64,000 nt of DNA from Hyphomicrobiales bacterium (GCA_013214705.1 JABSRZ010000012.1:1-64000); one strand, 5' to 3'. Positions 16,001 to 24,892 are shown, numbered from the stretch's first letter. Notes: generated by a model not told the origin, from the sequence alone. Translations and numbers: made by a program.

Positions 16001-18085
16001 TTAACGTGTGAAACTTTGAGCATTACCTGCATCGACATTAATAATGTTACCAGTGGATTTGGACGACTGGTCTGAAACTAAGAAATAAGCCGCCTCTGCA
16101 ATGTCGGTTGGCAGTACCGAACGCTTCAGCAATGAGCGTTTGCGATAATGCTCTTCGAGCCCATCTGGGTCCATATTATAGGCGGCGGCACGTTGTTTGC
16201 GCCATTCGCCAGTCCAAATTTTCGAACCAGCTAATACGGCATCTGGGTTGACTGTGTTCACTCTAATTTGCATCGGTGCACCTTCTAACGCTAAGCAGCG
16301 TGCCAAGTGAATTTCGGCAGCTTTGGCGGTGCAATATGCGGCGGCATTGGGCGATGCGGCGAGGCCATTTTTAGAGGCAATGAACACAATAGCGCCACCT
16401 AAACCTTGACGTTTCATAACCCTAAATGCTTCACGCGACACCAAAAAGTAGCCGGTGGCCAAAATGTCCATATTGCGGTTCCAGTCGCTCAACTCTGTGT
16501 CTTCAATCGGCGCTGATGATGAAATTCCGGCATTTGAAACCAAAATATCAATGCCGCCATATTGGGTTGAAATTTCATCGAAACTTTGTTTCACTTGGTC
16601 TTCTGAGGTCACATTCATTTGCATGGTGCGCACTTGGTCTGCGCCAAATATTGCAGTTAAATTTTCGCTCACATTTGCCAAGGCTTCGGTGTCGATGTCG
16701 GTTAGCAATACACATGCGCCTTCGGCTAATAACCTAGCTGAAACCGCCGAGCCTATACCGCCAGCGCCGCCGGTAACCAAAGCCACACGACCAGCCAAAG
16801 ATTTTGGCTTGGGCATACGCTGTAATTTGGCTTCTTCTAATAACCAATATTCGATGTCAAAGGCTTCTTGCTCATCTAACCCAACATAGGTTGAAACCGA
16901 TGAAGCGCCGCGCATAACATTAATCGCATTGGTATAAAATTCAGCCGAAATACGCGCTGTGGCTTTGTTGTTGGCAAAGGTGATCATGCCGACGCCGGGT
17001 ATTAAATAAACCACGGCATTTGGGTCGCGCATAGCGGGGCTATCGGCGCGTTTGCAACGGTTATAATAGGCTTCATAACCTTGGCGATATTCCTCTATAG
17101 AGGCTTTTAGGCCGCTAACCACATCGGCAATGTCGCCATTTTGCGGGTCAAAATCTATCACCAAGGGGCAAATTTTTGTGCGTAAGAAATGGTCGGGGCA
17201 AGATGTGCCAAGCGCGGCAAGTGGTTTTAACTCGGCCGAATTTACAAATTCTAAAACTTCTGGACTGTCACTAAAATGGCCAACTTTACTTATGTCTTGC
17301 GCAATATGGCCACGAATTTCTGGCATTAAGCTGGCGGCAATCGTTTGGCGTTCATCGGCGGCTAAGCTGTTAAATTTGGCACCACCAAAGGCGGTTATAT
17401 TTTTGGTTTCAGTTTCAAACCATTTTATGGCAATGTTGATAATGTCGAGCGTTGTGGTGTAGCAAGCTTTGCCCGTATGCCCCCACGTGAACAAGCCATG
17501 GCTTTCTAACACAACGCCATCGGCATCGGGGTTATCTGTGGCAAATTTTTCGAGCATGAGGCCTAGTTCAAAGCCGGGTTTTTTCCATGGCAACCAACCA
17601 ATACGAGCGCCATAAATTTGCTTTGTAAGCGCTTTGCTGTTTTTAGCGGCGGCGATGGCAATGATGGCATCTGGGTGCATATGGTCGACAAAATCATAAG
17701 GCAAATAGGCATGTAATGCGGTGTCGATAGAGGCGGCGCGGCTGTTTAAATTAAAGGTGCAATGCGGCAACATGGCAACCATTTCGTCTTCAAATTCAAT
17801 GCCCCGATATAGGCCTTTTAAAGCCCGTAGCTTATCCATATATAGGGTGGCGAAGCCGTCTAACTGCATAGTGCCAACGTCGCCGCCAGACCCTTTAACC
17901 CATAAAACTTCGACTTCTAATTTTGTTAAAGCGTCAACTTGGTTGATTTTTGAAGATGTATTGCCGCCGCCAAAATTGGTAATGCGCATGTCAGAACCTA
18001 ATAGGTTCGAGCGGTATAATAGCTCGGCTGGCAAATCTAGTTTGGCAACGACTGCGTCATCCCATTTATTTTCAAGTATACTCAT
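16001..18085 (-). CDS. rhaD: Bifunctional rhamnulose-1-phosphate aldolase / short-chain dehydrogenase
   Basis: Two-domain enzyme of 694 residues. The N-terminal part (about 1-420) is a class II aldolase/adducin domain with FGGGNTSSKI near residue 38 and the zinc-binding HMHPDAIIA near residue 136; it splits rhamnulose 1-phosphate into dihydroxyacetone phosphate and L-lactaldehyde. The C-terminal part (about 430-694) is a short-chain dehydrogenase with the cofactor motif VTGGAGGIGSAV and the catalytic YCTAKAAE. It is expected to oxidise or reduce the lactaldehyde product. This fusion is known from rhizobia and other bacteria. A 344-bp spacer upstream carries the likely promoter and operator. 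Confidence 0.93.
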   Translation of the reverse strand: MSILENKWDDAVVAKLDLPAELLYRSNLLGSDMRITNFGGGNTSSKINQVDALTKLEVEVLWVKGSGGDVGTMQLDGFATLYMDKLRALKGLYRGIEFEDEMVAMLPHCTFNLNSRAASIDTALHAYLPYDFVDHMHPDAIIAIAAAKNSKALTKQIYGARIGWLPWKKPGFELGLMLEKFATDNPDADGVVLESHGLFTWGHTGKACYTTTLDIINIAIKWFETETKNITAFGGAKFNSLAADERQTIAASLMPEIRGHIAQDISKVGHFSDSPEVLEFVNSAELKPLAALGTSCPDHFLRTKICPLVIDFDPQNGDIADVVSGLKASIEEYRQGYEAYYNRCKRADSPAMRDPNAVVYLIPGVGMITFANNKATARISAEFYTNAINVMRGASSVSTYVGLDEQEAFDIEYWLLEEAKLQRMPKPKSLAGRVALVTGGAGGIGSAVSARLLAEGACVLLTDIDTEALANVSENLTAIFGADQVRTMQMNVTSEDQVKQSFDEISTQYGGIDILVSNAGISSSAPIEDTELSDWNRNMDILATGYFLVSREAFRVMKRQGLGGAIVFIASKNGLAASPNAAAYCTAKAAEIHLARCLALEGAPMQIRVNTVNPDAVLAGSKIWTGEWRKQRAAAYNMDPDGLEEHYRKRSLLKRSVLPTDIAEAAYFLVSDQSSKSTGNIINVDAGNAQSFTR

Positions 18086-18129
18086 AATTAAAAACTAACC
18101 TTTAGAATCTCAATATTGTCATTCTGTCG

Positions 18130-18157
18130 GACAAAGTTAAATTGGCTTAACTCTGTC
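18130..18157. promoter_or_regulatory. Inverted repeat upstream of rhaD, candidate RhaR operator
   Basis: Arms of 11 bp (18130-18140 and 18147-18157) match with one mismatch around a 6-bp centre, of the type GACAAAGTTAA. The dyad lies 45 bp upstream of the rhaD start. A second, weaker pair, CGTCAT 18208-18213 and ATGACG 18236-18241, lies further up. The rest of the 344-bp spacer shows no gene. Confidence 0.45.
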
Positions 18158-18429
18158 TTTCAATTCTGACTAGCCTATAGGTAAGATTTCAAAAATCAAT
18201 CAAAAAACGTCATTTTAGTTCATAATTAGCGAAATATGACGATAATTGCAGTTTTTTGGGAAAAATTATGTGCTGAGATTGTGAGATTTGTTCAATAAAA
18301 TCAAAAATATTGGGCAAATAAGCTTGGTTTTTGCAAAAATGTATAAATTCGGCCTATTTGTTAGCCAACATTGTTTTATGTCGACTTCAGCCACTTACTA
18401 ACAATTGTGTGGGTCTGATATCTGCGTGG

Positions 18430-19209
18430 CTAATTTTTTTTAACCGGAACAATGATAAGTTCAATTCCGGCCTCTTGGATCATTTCGACAGCCTCAGCCG
18501 AAATATCACTGTCGGTTATGACCTTGGAGATTTTAGATAATGCGCAAACCACCAAACTGCTTCGCTTGGCGAATTTAGATGAATCTAAGAGCATAATGAG
18601 TTCATCGGCTTGGTTTATTAGTTTTTCTTCGGCTTGCACAATGAGCGGGTCAGCTTCCATAATGCCACGGTTGCTAATGCCTTGTGCGCCCATAAACATG
18701 CGTTTGGCCGAAAAGTTTTTAGTGCCATCATTTTCGAACGGGCTTAAAATAATTTTCTGTTCGCGGTAAATTGTGCCGGCTGGCATGGCAACCAAATTTG
18801 CTGAGTTATGAATTAAATGCTCGGCAATCGGAAACGAATTGGTAAATACTTTTAAACGCCGCCGCGCCAAAAAATGCACCATTTGAAAAGTGGTGGTGCC
18901 ACCATTGATGATGATGTCGTCATTATCATCGCAAATCTCGACCGCTTTTTCGGCGATTGCGCGTTTTTTGTCTAAATTCATGCTGCGGTTATAATTGAAC
19001 GGGCGGCCAACCAAACCTGCGGTGGGCGGGTGTAATGCCTCTACCCCACCATGAATTTTTCTGAGTTTTTTGGCGCTATCAAGGGCAATTATATCGCGTC
19101 TTACCGTGGCTTTTGAAGAATTGGTCAGCTTGACCAAATCATTAACGGTTACCACCGTCTCTTGCCTTAAAACACTTAAAATAAGCGAATGTCTTTCATT
19201 CTCGTGCAT
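18430..19209 (-). CDS. rhaR: DeoR family regulator of the rhamnose locus
   Basis: Repressor or activator of 259 residues. The N-terminal DeoR helix-turn-helix spans about residues 5-60 with VNDLVKLTNSSKATVRRDI, followed by a sugar-phosphate sensor domain with NGGTTTFQMVHFLARRRLKVFTNS near residue 100. It lies between rhaK and rhaD, the place held by rhaR in Rhizobium leguminosarum, where a DeoR protein negatively regulates the locus. The gene is 53 bp downstream of rhaK, so it may be expressed with it. Confidence 0.88.
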   Translation of the reverse strand: MHENERHSLILSVLRQETVVTVNDLVKLTNSSKATVRRDIIALDSAKKLRKIHGGVEALHPPTAGLVGRPFNYNRSMNLDKKRAIAEKAVEICDDNDDIIINGGTTTFQMVHFLARRRLKVFTNSFPIAEHLIHNSANLVAMPAGTIYREQKIILSPFENDGTKNFSAKRMFMGAQGISNRGIMEADPLIVQAEEKLINQADELIMLLDSSKFAKRSSLVVCALSKISKVITDSDISAEAVEMIQEAGIELIIVPVKKN

Positions 19210-19262
19210 AATTTTAAACCATTGAAAAATTTGATATGAAAATAGCCAATATAATATTTAGT

Positions 19263-20651
19263 TCAATATTTTTTTTTATTTTTGTTTATAAGTCCAAGCC
19301 AAGTCTGAGCATATGCCGCCAAAGATTTACCTGCATAAGGCTTGACTGGCTTGCCCAAATCTATGGTTGAGCGATGTGAGTTAAGCAATAAAGTTGCGCC
19401 AGTTGAGGTGCCGGTTGCATCGGTTGATAAATAGACAGGTCGGTTTAAAAGTGCAGATAATATCGCGGCGTAGGCCGGGTTTTTGGTAAAGGGGCCTTCA
19501 ATTATAACCACGTTGCCGCAGCCGGCCAGCTTGATGCATTCATAGCTCATGAGCGCTAAATAGAGGCCAATGGCCGCACAATGCTGCTGGTCGGTGATAG
19601 CTTCAAACGGCCCAACCCAAGCGCCTTTATGATGCGGAAATGGCCCGACCTTGCCGCTAAATGTCGGGGTGATGTAGATTTGTTGGCCAATGATGTTATC
19701 CACATCGGCATCTGTTGCTTGAGCCTGTCGGTCGCCGACCAAAATGTCATATTCTCGACCGCCCATAAACCGCGCTGTTGGCACAATATTGCCATAAGCG
19801 TCAACATTGGCAAGGCTATCGCGGGTTTCGTCTAGCCCAGTTACATTGCCGCCAATGCTCATCACAATGGTCCAGGTGCCAGACGAAATTACGGTGATTT
19901 TGGCATCGGGCTTGGTTAAATATGGCAATAAAGATGCGTTTGAATCGTGAATGCCGCAGGCCACCGGAATGGCGGTTTTTGCGCCAATTTCGAGCCTAAT
20001 ATTGTCATGCAAATTGCCTAAAATTGACCTTGCGGCGGCCAGCGGTGGAAACAATGTTCGCCACTTTTTACCGTCAACCAGCTTAGAAAAATCTTTTTTC
20101 AGCGGGTTCCATAAATCGGTATGCACGCCCAATGAAGTCACTTCGGTGGCCTTTTTACCGGTTAGTTTCCAAGCCCAAAACTGTGGATACATCAATATAT
20201 CGGTCACGGTGTTAAACTTTGTTGGAAAAGTTTTTTGTTGCCAAAAAATTTGCGCTCCGATGTTTAAACCACCGGGCAATTTGGGCGAAAATGTTTCGCT
20301 AAACTGGCCACGGGCGGTTAAATATTCGGCTTGGGTTTGGTCGGGCAGGCTAGATTCATAATCTAATACTGGCAGGGTCAATTCATCATCGGTCATTAAC
20401 ACTGCGGTGGCGCCATGGGTGGTAATTGAAATGGCATCTAGACCGTGCTGGGCATGAAATTGCTTGAGGCCAGCTGTTATAAATTGCCAAATATTATCCA
20501 CATCAAGATGTGGATAAATGCCATCTTGTAGCACGGTATTGGGGCAAGATAATATATTTAACTGTTGTGACGACTGCGCGTCGATTAACACCAATTTTGC
20601 GTTGGTTTTACCAATGTCTATAACGGCAATATGCTGGTATTTATTTTCCAT
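19263..20651 (-). CDS. rhaK: Rhamnulokinase-type carbohydrate kinase (FGGY family)
   Basis: ATP-dependent sugar kinase of 462 residues, expected to phosphorylate L-rhamnulose (or rhamnose, as proposed for the rhizobial enzyme). The N-terminal phosphate loop is VIDIGKTNAKLV near residue 10. The second ATP-binding region has VISSGTWTIVMS near residue 255, with GIHDSNASLLPY before it. The length and these motifs match the rhizobial RhaK group. It is the first gene of the rha block and has its own upstream spacer of 153 bp. Confidence 0.88.
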   Translation of the reverse strand: MENKYQHIAVIDIGKTNAKLVLIDAQSSQQLNILSCPNTVLQDGIYPHLDVDNIWQFITAGLKQFHAQHGLDAISITTHGATAVLMTDDELTLPVLDYESSLPDQTQAEYLTARGQFSETFSPKLPGGLNIGAQIFWQQKTFPTKFNTVTDILMYPQFWAWKLTGKKATEVTSLGVHTDLWNPLKKDFSKLVDGKKWRTLFPPLAAARSILGNLHDNIRLEIGAKTAIPVACGIHDSNASLLPYLTKPDAKITVISSGTWTIVMSIGGNVTGLDETRDSLANVDAYGNIVPTARFMGGREYDILVGDRQAQATDADVDNIIGQQIYITPTFSGKVGPFPHHKGAWVGPFEAITDQQHCAAIGLYLALMSYECIKLAGCGNVVIIEGPFTKNPAYAAILSALLNRPVYLSTDATGTSTGATLLLNSHRSTIDLGKPVKPYAGKSLAAYAQTWLGLINKNKKKY

Positions 20652-20757
20652 AAGTTAGCTGTTTCTCATATTCTGCGGAGGCTAATTTATTTCATGTAGG
20701 CTGTTTTGCAATTTAAAGCAAGTGGTCGCAATCCGCACTTATCATCCCAACAAACAC

Positions 20758-20775
20758 CGCAAAATTGATTTTGCG
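20758..20775. promoter_or_regulatory. Inverted repeat CGCAAAAT-TG-ATTTTGCG between the ArgP-type gene and rhaK
   Basis: Perfect 8-bp arms with a 2-bp centre lie 107 bp upstream of rhaK and 30 bp after the stop of the upstream regulator. It may be an operator for rhaK. The short loop and lack of a T-run argue against a terminator. Confidence 0.35.
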
Positions 20776-20804
20776 AGTGCAGTTGAGTGCAGCAAAATTC
20801 AGCT

Positions 20805-21704
20805 CTATTGTGGCAATTGTTTTTTGCTGGTGGCGACAATTAGTTCTGAAATATCGAGCATTATTTTGCCGTAGCTAACGCTATGTTGCCAATAAAGCGG
20901 GGTGTCAATATAGCTATGTGGCACAAGCTCGACCAATTTGCCAGATTCAACTTGTTCATTTACCAAATTAAGCGGGTGCATGCCCCAGCCAATTCCGTCC
21001 TCACAGGCCTGCATATAACCTTCTAGCGACGGTATCCAGCTAGTGGGTGTGTTGACGTTGCGGCCACAAACTAATTTTGACCATTTTGAGGGCAATTTAT
21101 CTTTGCGGTTAAAGGTTAGTGATGGCGCGCGCCCTAAAGTGATGACGTTAATGATGCCATCGGGGAAATATTTTTCGATATATTCTGGGCTGGCCACAGA
21201 TACATAGCGCAATGAACCTAAATAAGACGCCTGAAAACCCTGAATGGGGCTTTTTTTAGAGGTGATGCCAGCGATGACATCGCCCTTGCGCAAAAGCTCT
21301 GCAGTTTCGCCTTCATCTTCAATCACCATATCGAATAGAAAATTACCTAGCCCGGCAATTTTAGCGACGGCGGCCGGAAACCATGTTGCCATACTATCGG
21401 CGTTGACCGCCATGCGCAATGTAAACGCGCCTTCGGCATCTGCTGCTGTGGTTTTGGGCATGCCAGAAAAAAAGTTTCGCTCTAACACTTCAACTTGCTC
21501 GGCATGTTTAAACAATGCGTAACCATATTCGGTGGCCTCGCAGGGTTTGCCCCTAATAATAAGCGGGGTTTCTAACCGCTCTTCGAGCAGTTTAATTCTT
21601 TGGGAGATTGCCGATGGGGTGATGTTTAATAGTTTTGCAGCCGCTTCAAAACTTCCTTCGATGATTACGGCTTTGAGACCAACGAGCAATTCATAGTTTA
21701 GCAT
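20805..21704 (-). CDS. LysR family regulator, ArgP type
   Basis: Regulator of 299 residues. The N-terminal helix-turn-helix reads FEAAAKLLNITPSAISQRIKLLEERLETPLI near residue 20, and RGKPCEATEYG follows, as in ArgP/IciA proteins. ArgP in E. coli senses lysine and arginine and usually stands divergent from an exporter gene. Here the divergent neighbour is a fatty acid desaturase, with a 122-bp spacer, and no LysE-type exporter is in the window. Target and effector are therefore open. Confidence 0.85.
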   Translation of the reverse strand: MLNYELLVGLKAVIIEGSFEAAAKLLNITPSAISQRIKLLEERLETPLIIRGKPCEATEYGYALFKHAEQVEVLERNFFSGMPKTTAADAEGAFTLRMAVNADSMATWFPAAVAKIAGLGNFLFDMVIEDEGETAELLRKGDVIAGITSKKSPIQGFQASYLGSLRYVSVASPEYIEKYFPDGIINVITLGRAPSLTFNRKDKLPSKWSKLVCGRNVNTPTSWIPSLEGYMQACEDGIGWGMHPLNLVNEQVESGKLVELVPHSYIDTPLYWQHSVSYGKIMLDISELIVATSKKQLPQ

Positions 21705-21826
21705 ATGTTAAGCAATCCTTAAATGACATTAGGAGGTTTAATTGTACTGTCTTTTTTAAACAATTTAAACTAAAAAAACTTCATTTTGCAAAAAAATGAG
21801 TAAACCCCCCAATAAGGAGAATAAAA

Positions 21827-22725
21827 ATGTTAGGTAAACAGGTAAAAAAAAATTCGTAAGACAATTTGTAGGCTTGTCAAAACACGATGATTTATGGTCT
21901 ATTTTATTATTAAGTTTTTATATTATACAGGTGGTTGCATTAATAGCCATTGGCTATTTAGTGTTTTATCAGGCGATGCCGCTGCAATATTTGGCCATAA
22001 TGGCGGTCATGTTTTTAATTGGCACCCGCTATCGGGCGTTAAATAATATTGTCCATGAATGCACGCATTATAGCTTTTGCAAATCCAAGAAAATGAATAT
22101 TTTCATTGGTAAAATAGCTGCCAATGTCATTTTCACATCGTATAAAGACTATAAAATGGAGCATATGTCGCATCATAAAAGCCTTGGTGATTACGAAAAT
22201 GACCTCGATTTCCAAAGTCGTCAAAAATTTAATTTCGAAGCCAGTTTAACATTAGGGACCGTTTTGCGGCATATATTCACGCCCATATTAGGCTTGCATT
22301 ATCCGCAATATTTCTCGGTTAGTTTTACCTTCAAGGATGGTTTTGGCTTTGGAATGATAAAAATATTGATGGTTATGGCTGTGGTGGTGGGGCTGTATTT
22401 TGCGCCTGTTGCCAGCATTTTAATGTTGATACTGCCATTTGTCTGGGTATTTAGTGGCATAAATTATTGGACAGATTGCATAGACCATGCTGGCCTGATG
22501 CATAAAGATGATGATCTGCTGAAATCTAGAAACTTTATTTTGAACCCGGTGATTAGGTCAATATTGTTTCCGCGCAATGATTGCTATCATTTGATTCATC
22601 ATTTATTTCCCAGCGTGCCAGCCCACCATATGGAAAATGTACATGAAATCTTGCTAGGTGATGCTAGTTATTTTCAGGTTTCAGATGTAGAAAAATACCC
22701 GACCACTTGGTTAGAGAGCCACTGA
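21827..22725 (+). CDS. Fatty acid desaturase, 5' end out of frame at an A9 run
   Basis: Membrane di-iron desaturase. The three histidine boxes are present: HECTH and HMSHH in the first half and HLIHH near the C-terminus, with hydrophobic segments before and between them. The main frame is open from TTG 21874 to 22725 (283 residues), but that TTG has no spaced ribosome binding site. An ATG at 21827 has a perfect AAGGAG site at 7 bases, and its frame (MLGKQVKK) joins the desaturase frame only if the run of nine A at 21844-21852 is read as ten. So the gene probably starts at 21827 and is restored by slippage, or the sequence has lost one A. The neighbouring ArgP-type regulator is divergent. Confidence 0.8.
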
Positions 22726-22745
22726 TGAGGTTATTTTGACTTGAG

Positions 22746-22784
22746 CCGCTTGGTATAGAAACTGGTGTTATATCGAGCGGTTTT
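22746..22784 (+). terminator. Terminator after the desaturase gene
   Basis: CCGCT and AGCGG (22746-22750 and 22776-22780) enclose a further six-pair stem with one wobble, followed by TTTT, and a second T-run lies a few bases on. It is placed about 20 bp after the desaturase stop. Confidence 0.5.
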
Positions 22785-22955
22785 CGGGCTTTTTTGATTC
22801 AAATTAATATAAAAATTTCTCATTAATCTTAGCGTTATTATTAATCCATTTTTTAGCTTCAAATCAAAATTCTATTTGGTTTGCTAGTTAGTTGGTTCAT
22901 TGTGGCAGCACAAATGAACAAACTGATGGATTGGTTTTGTTTAAGGATAATGAGA

Positions 22956-23678
22956 ATGATCAGCAAATATTTAAAAACTATATTGGCAGCAAGCGTGTTT
23001 ATTGGCAGTTCAAGTGTGGCAATTGCCGCGACATGGACGGTGGACAGCATTGAAGGCATGGCAACTTTAATTCGGCAAGGCGAGGAACCCCGGCCACTAG
23101 AATTAGATGATGTGATTATGCCCGGTGACCAAATAGTGACGGATTTATTGGGCGTGGTATCGTTTTCTGGCGACGGCGAGCCAATTACCATCACTGGCAA
23201 TCATGACATTACCATGCCGCTACAAGATGGCGTTACGATTGCAGATTTAATTGGCGATAATATAGAGTTTATCGATGATTTGCTGGAAGGCGACTTTAGT
23301 GATGATTTTGTAGAAGTTGATGTTGTTGATGATGAACACGACATTGGCGATGCTGTTGACGATAACGATAACGATAACGATAACGATAACGATGCCGATG
23401 CCGATGATGACGATGATGAAAAAACCGCCGAAGAAAGAGCGGCGATGATGAAAGCCAAGGCCGAAAAGAAGGCACGTCATGAAGCTGAAAAAGCCGAAAA
23501 GAGAGCCCGGCATGAAGCCATGAAAGCCGAAACCAAAGCGCGTAAAATAGCTGAAAGGGCGGAGAAAAAAGCCAAACATGTGGCTGAAAAGGCCAAAAAA
23601 TCTGAACAAAAAGCATTGGAAAGAGCTCATAAAGCCAAAGCAAGAGCCAAAAAGCGTGCCGGTAAAAATGATGACTAA
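22956..23678 (+). CDS. Exported FecR-like protein with Asp-Asn repeats and a Lys/Ala/Glu-rich tail
   Basis: Protein of 240 residues. Residues 1-24 are a signal peptide ending in SVAIA. Residues 25 to about 90 resemble a FecR-type beta domain, with GMATLIRQGEEPRPLELDD, a repeated GDxI pattern and a GEPITITG turn. Then comes an acidic stretch with DN repeats, and from about residue 155 to the end a highly charged region rich in AEKKA/RHEA-like units that would form a long helix or coiled coil. I choose ATG 22956 because AAGGA lies 8 bases before it; the frame extends further upstream without a good start. Function is unknown; it is probably periplasmic. Long open frames on the opposite strand here are by-products of the repeats. 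Confidence 0.75.
   Translation: MISKYLKTILAASVFIGSSSVAIAATWTVDSIEGMATLIRQGEEPRPLELDDVIMPGDQIVTDLLGVVSFSGDGEPITITGNHDITMPLQDGVTIADLIGDNIEFIDDLLEGDFSDDFVEVDVVDDEHDIGDAVDDNDNDNDNDNDADADDDDDEKTAEERAAMMKAKAEKKARHEAEKAEKRARHEAMKAETKARKIAERAEKKAKHVAEKAKKSEQKALERAHKAKARAKKRAGKNDD
23361..23390 (+). repeat. Hexanucleotide tandem repeat (GATAAC x5) in the FecR-like gene
   Basis: Five exact GATAAC units encode Asp-Asn pairs and are followed by GATGCC units and a GAT/GAC-rich tract. The unit length is a multiple of three, so gain or loss of units changes length without shifting the frame. Confidence 0.9.
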
Positions 23679-23708
23679 TTGGTTTGGCCAAATTATTAAT
23701 GATTGTCG

Positions 23709-23727
23709 GGTCACCTTTTGGGTGGCC
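23709..23727 (+). terminator. Possible terminator hairpin after the FecR-like gene
   Basis: GGTCACC and GGTGGCC form a 7-bp stem with one wobble and a five-base loop, 31 bp after the stop codon. Only scattered T residues follow, so the call is weak. Confidence 0.35.
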
Positions 23728-23863
23728 TGAACTTTGTTTAAATGGCAAATGGCAAAGTTAAATCTGCCAACAATGGAATTTAGCTTTCACTTTCTAAACT
23801 TTTATATTAGCGTCAACTCAAATTCTGGCCAGTGAGGCTGACTGCTAAATATTGGGGTATTTT

Positions 23864-24700
23864 ATGGCGAAAGAAAAACGCGTAGACGGCATGTTGCAGA
23901 TGGGTTATGGCACTTGGAACCACCCGGGTGATGAAGCCTATCGGGCTACATTATGGGCGCTCGAAGCTGGCTGCCACCACATAGATGGCGCACAAGGTTA
24001 TGACAATGAGGCAGATGTTGGCCGCGCCATAAAAGATAGCGGCATTGCCCGGGATGATGTCCACATCACCACCAAAGTGAAGCCCGAAAATTTTGCCCCG
24101 GGCTTGGTGCTAAGCTCGACTGAGCAGAGTGTCGAAAAACTTGGCCTTGGCCCGGTCGACATGTTGTTATTGCATTATCCATCTGTTGGTGGCGAATACC
24201 CGATGGAAGAATATATGGCGCAATTTGCCGAATGTTTAGATAGCGGTTTAACCAAAACCATTGGCCTGTCTAACTTCACCATTCCGCTTATTGACCAAGC
24301 GGTGAAGCTATTGGGCGCGCGCAAAGTGATGACCAACCAGGTGGAAAGCCATGTTTATATGCAAAATGATGCCATTGTAGAGCATTGTAAAAAATTGGGT
24401 ATTGCTATAACCGCCTTTTGCCCGTTGGCGCGCGGCGCGGTGTTAGATGACCCAGTGCTAACCGCCATTGGCAAAAACCATGGCGCATCTGCGGCGCAAA
24501 TATCATTGGCCTATCTTATGGGCATCGGGCAAATAGTTATCCCTTCATCGGGCAAAAAGCAGCGCATTATAGAGAATTTTGCGGCTCGCAATATAGTGCT
24601 TAGCCAAGATGAGATGGCGCAATGCCGCAATTTAGAAAAAGGCCTGCGGTTGGTTGACGGGGCTTGGTGCCCAAAATGGGATGAATATTCAAGAACCTAA
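23864..24700 (+). CDS. Aldo/keto reductase (AKR family)
   Basis: NADPH-dependent oxidoreductase of 278 residues with a TIM-barrel fold. The catalytic tetrad is visible: aspartate and tyrosine in HIDGAQGYDNE near residue 36, lysine in TTKVKPE near residue 70, and histidine in LLLHYPS near residue 104. NQVESHVY and the cofactor-binding IPSSGKKQRI near residue 235 complete the pattern. The length and order resemble the 2,5-diketogluconate reductase group. I use ATG 23864 (MAKEKR); the open frame extends four codons upstream. The substrate is unknown; sugar aldehydes are plausible given the neighbourhood. Confidence 0.88.
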   Translation: MAKEKRVDGMLQMGYGTWNHPGDEAYRATLWALEAGCHHIDGAQGYDNEADVGRAIKDSGIARDDVHITTKVKPENFAPGLVLSSTEQSVEKLGLGPVDMLLLHYPSVGGEYPMEEYMAQFAECLDSGLTKTIGLSNFTIPLIDQAVKLLGARKVMTNQVESHVYMQNDAIVEHCKKLGIAITAFCPLARGAVLDDPVLTAIGKNHGASAAQISLAYLMGIGQIVIPSSGKKQRIIENFAARNIVLSQDEMAQCRNLEKGLRLVDGAWCPKWDEYSRT

Positions 24701-24726
24701 CCCATTATCTATACCTAATTTGAAAC

Positions 24727-24765
24727 AATAAAGCTGCGAAGGTTTAAAGCCATCGCAGCTTTTAT
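24727..24765. terminator. Terminator after the aldo/keto reductase gene
   Basis: A 13-bp stem (24727-24739 with 24753-24765) with a short loop is followed by TTTGG. The stem base is A/T-rich on both sides, as in a bidirectional rho-independent terminator. Confidence 0.8.
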
Positions 24766-24892
24766 TTTGGCTTGGCGTCTGGTGTGTAACAGTGACGCAG
24801 TGGCCCGCTTTTGCTTGAGAATGACCGTCTAGAGGTATAGTTTTAGGCTAGTTAAAAACATTTAAAACTAGATAAAACTAAGGAGAATAAAA

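Noticed and set aside
23361-23390. GATAAC tandem repeat as a CRISPR-like or satellite array
   Set aside because: The unit is only six bases, without spacers, and is in frame with the coding sequence.
23201-23748. Long open frames on the minus strand opposite the FecR-like gene, rich in Ser, Phe and His-Arg repeats
   Set aside because: They are produced by the codon repeats of the real gene, have no ribosome binding site and encode only low-complexity sequence.
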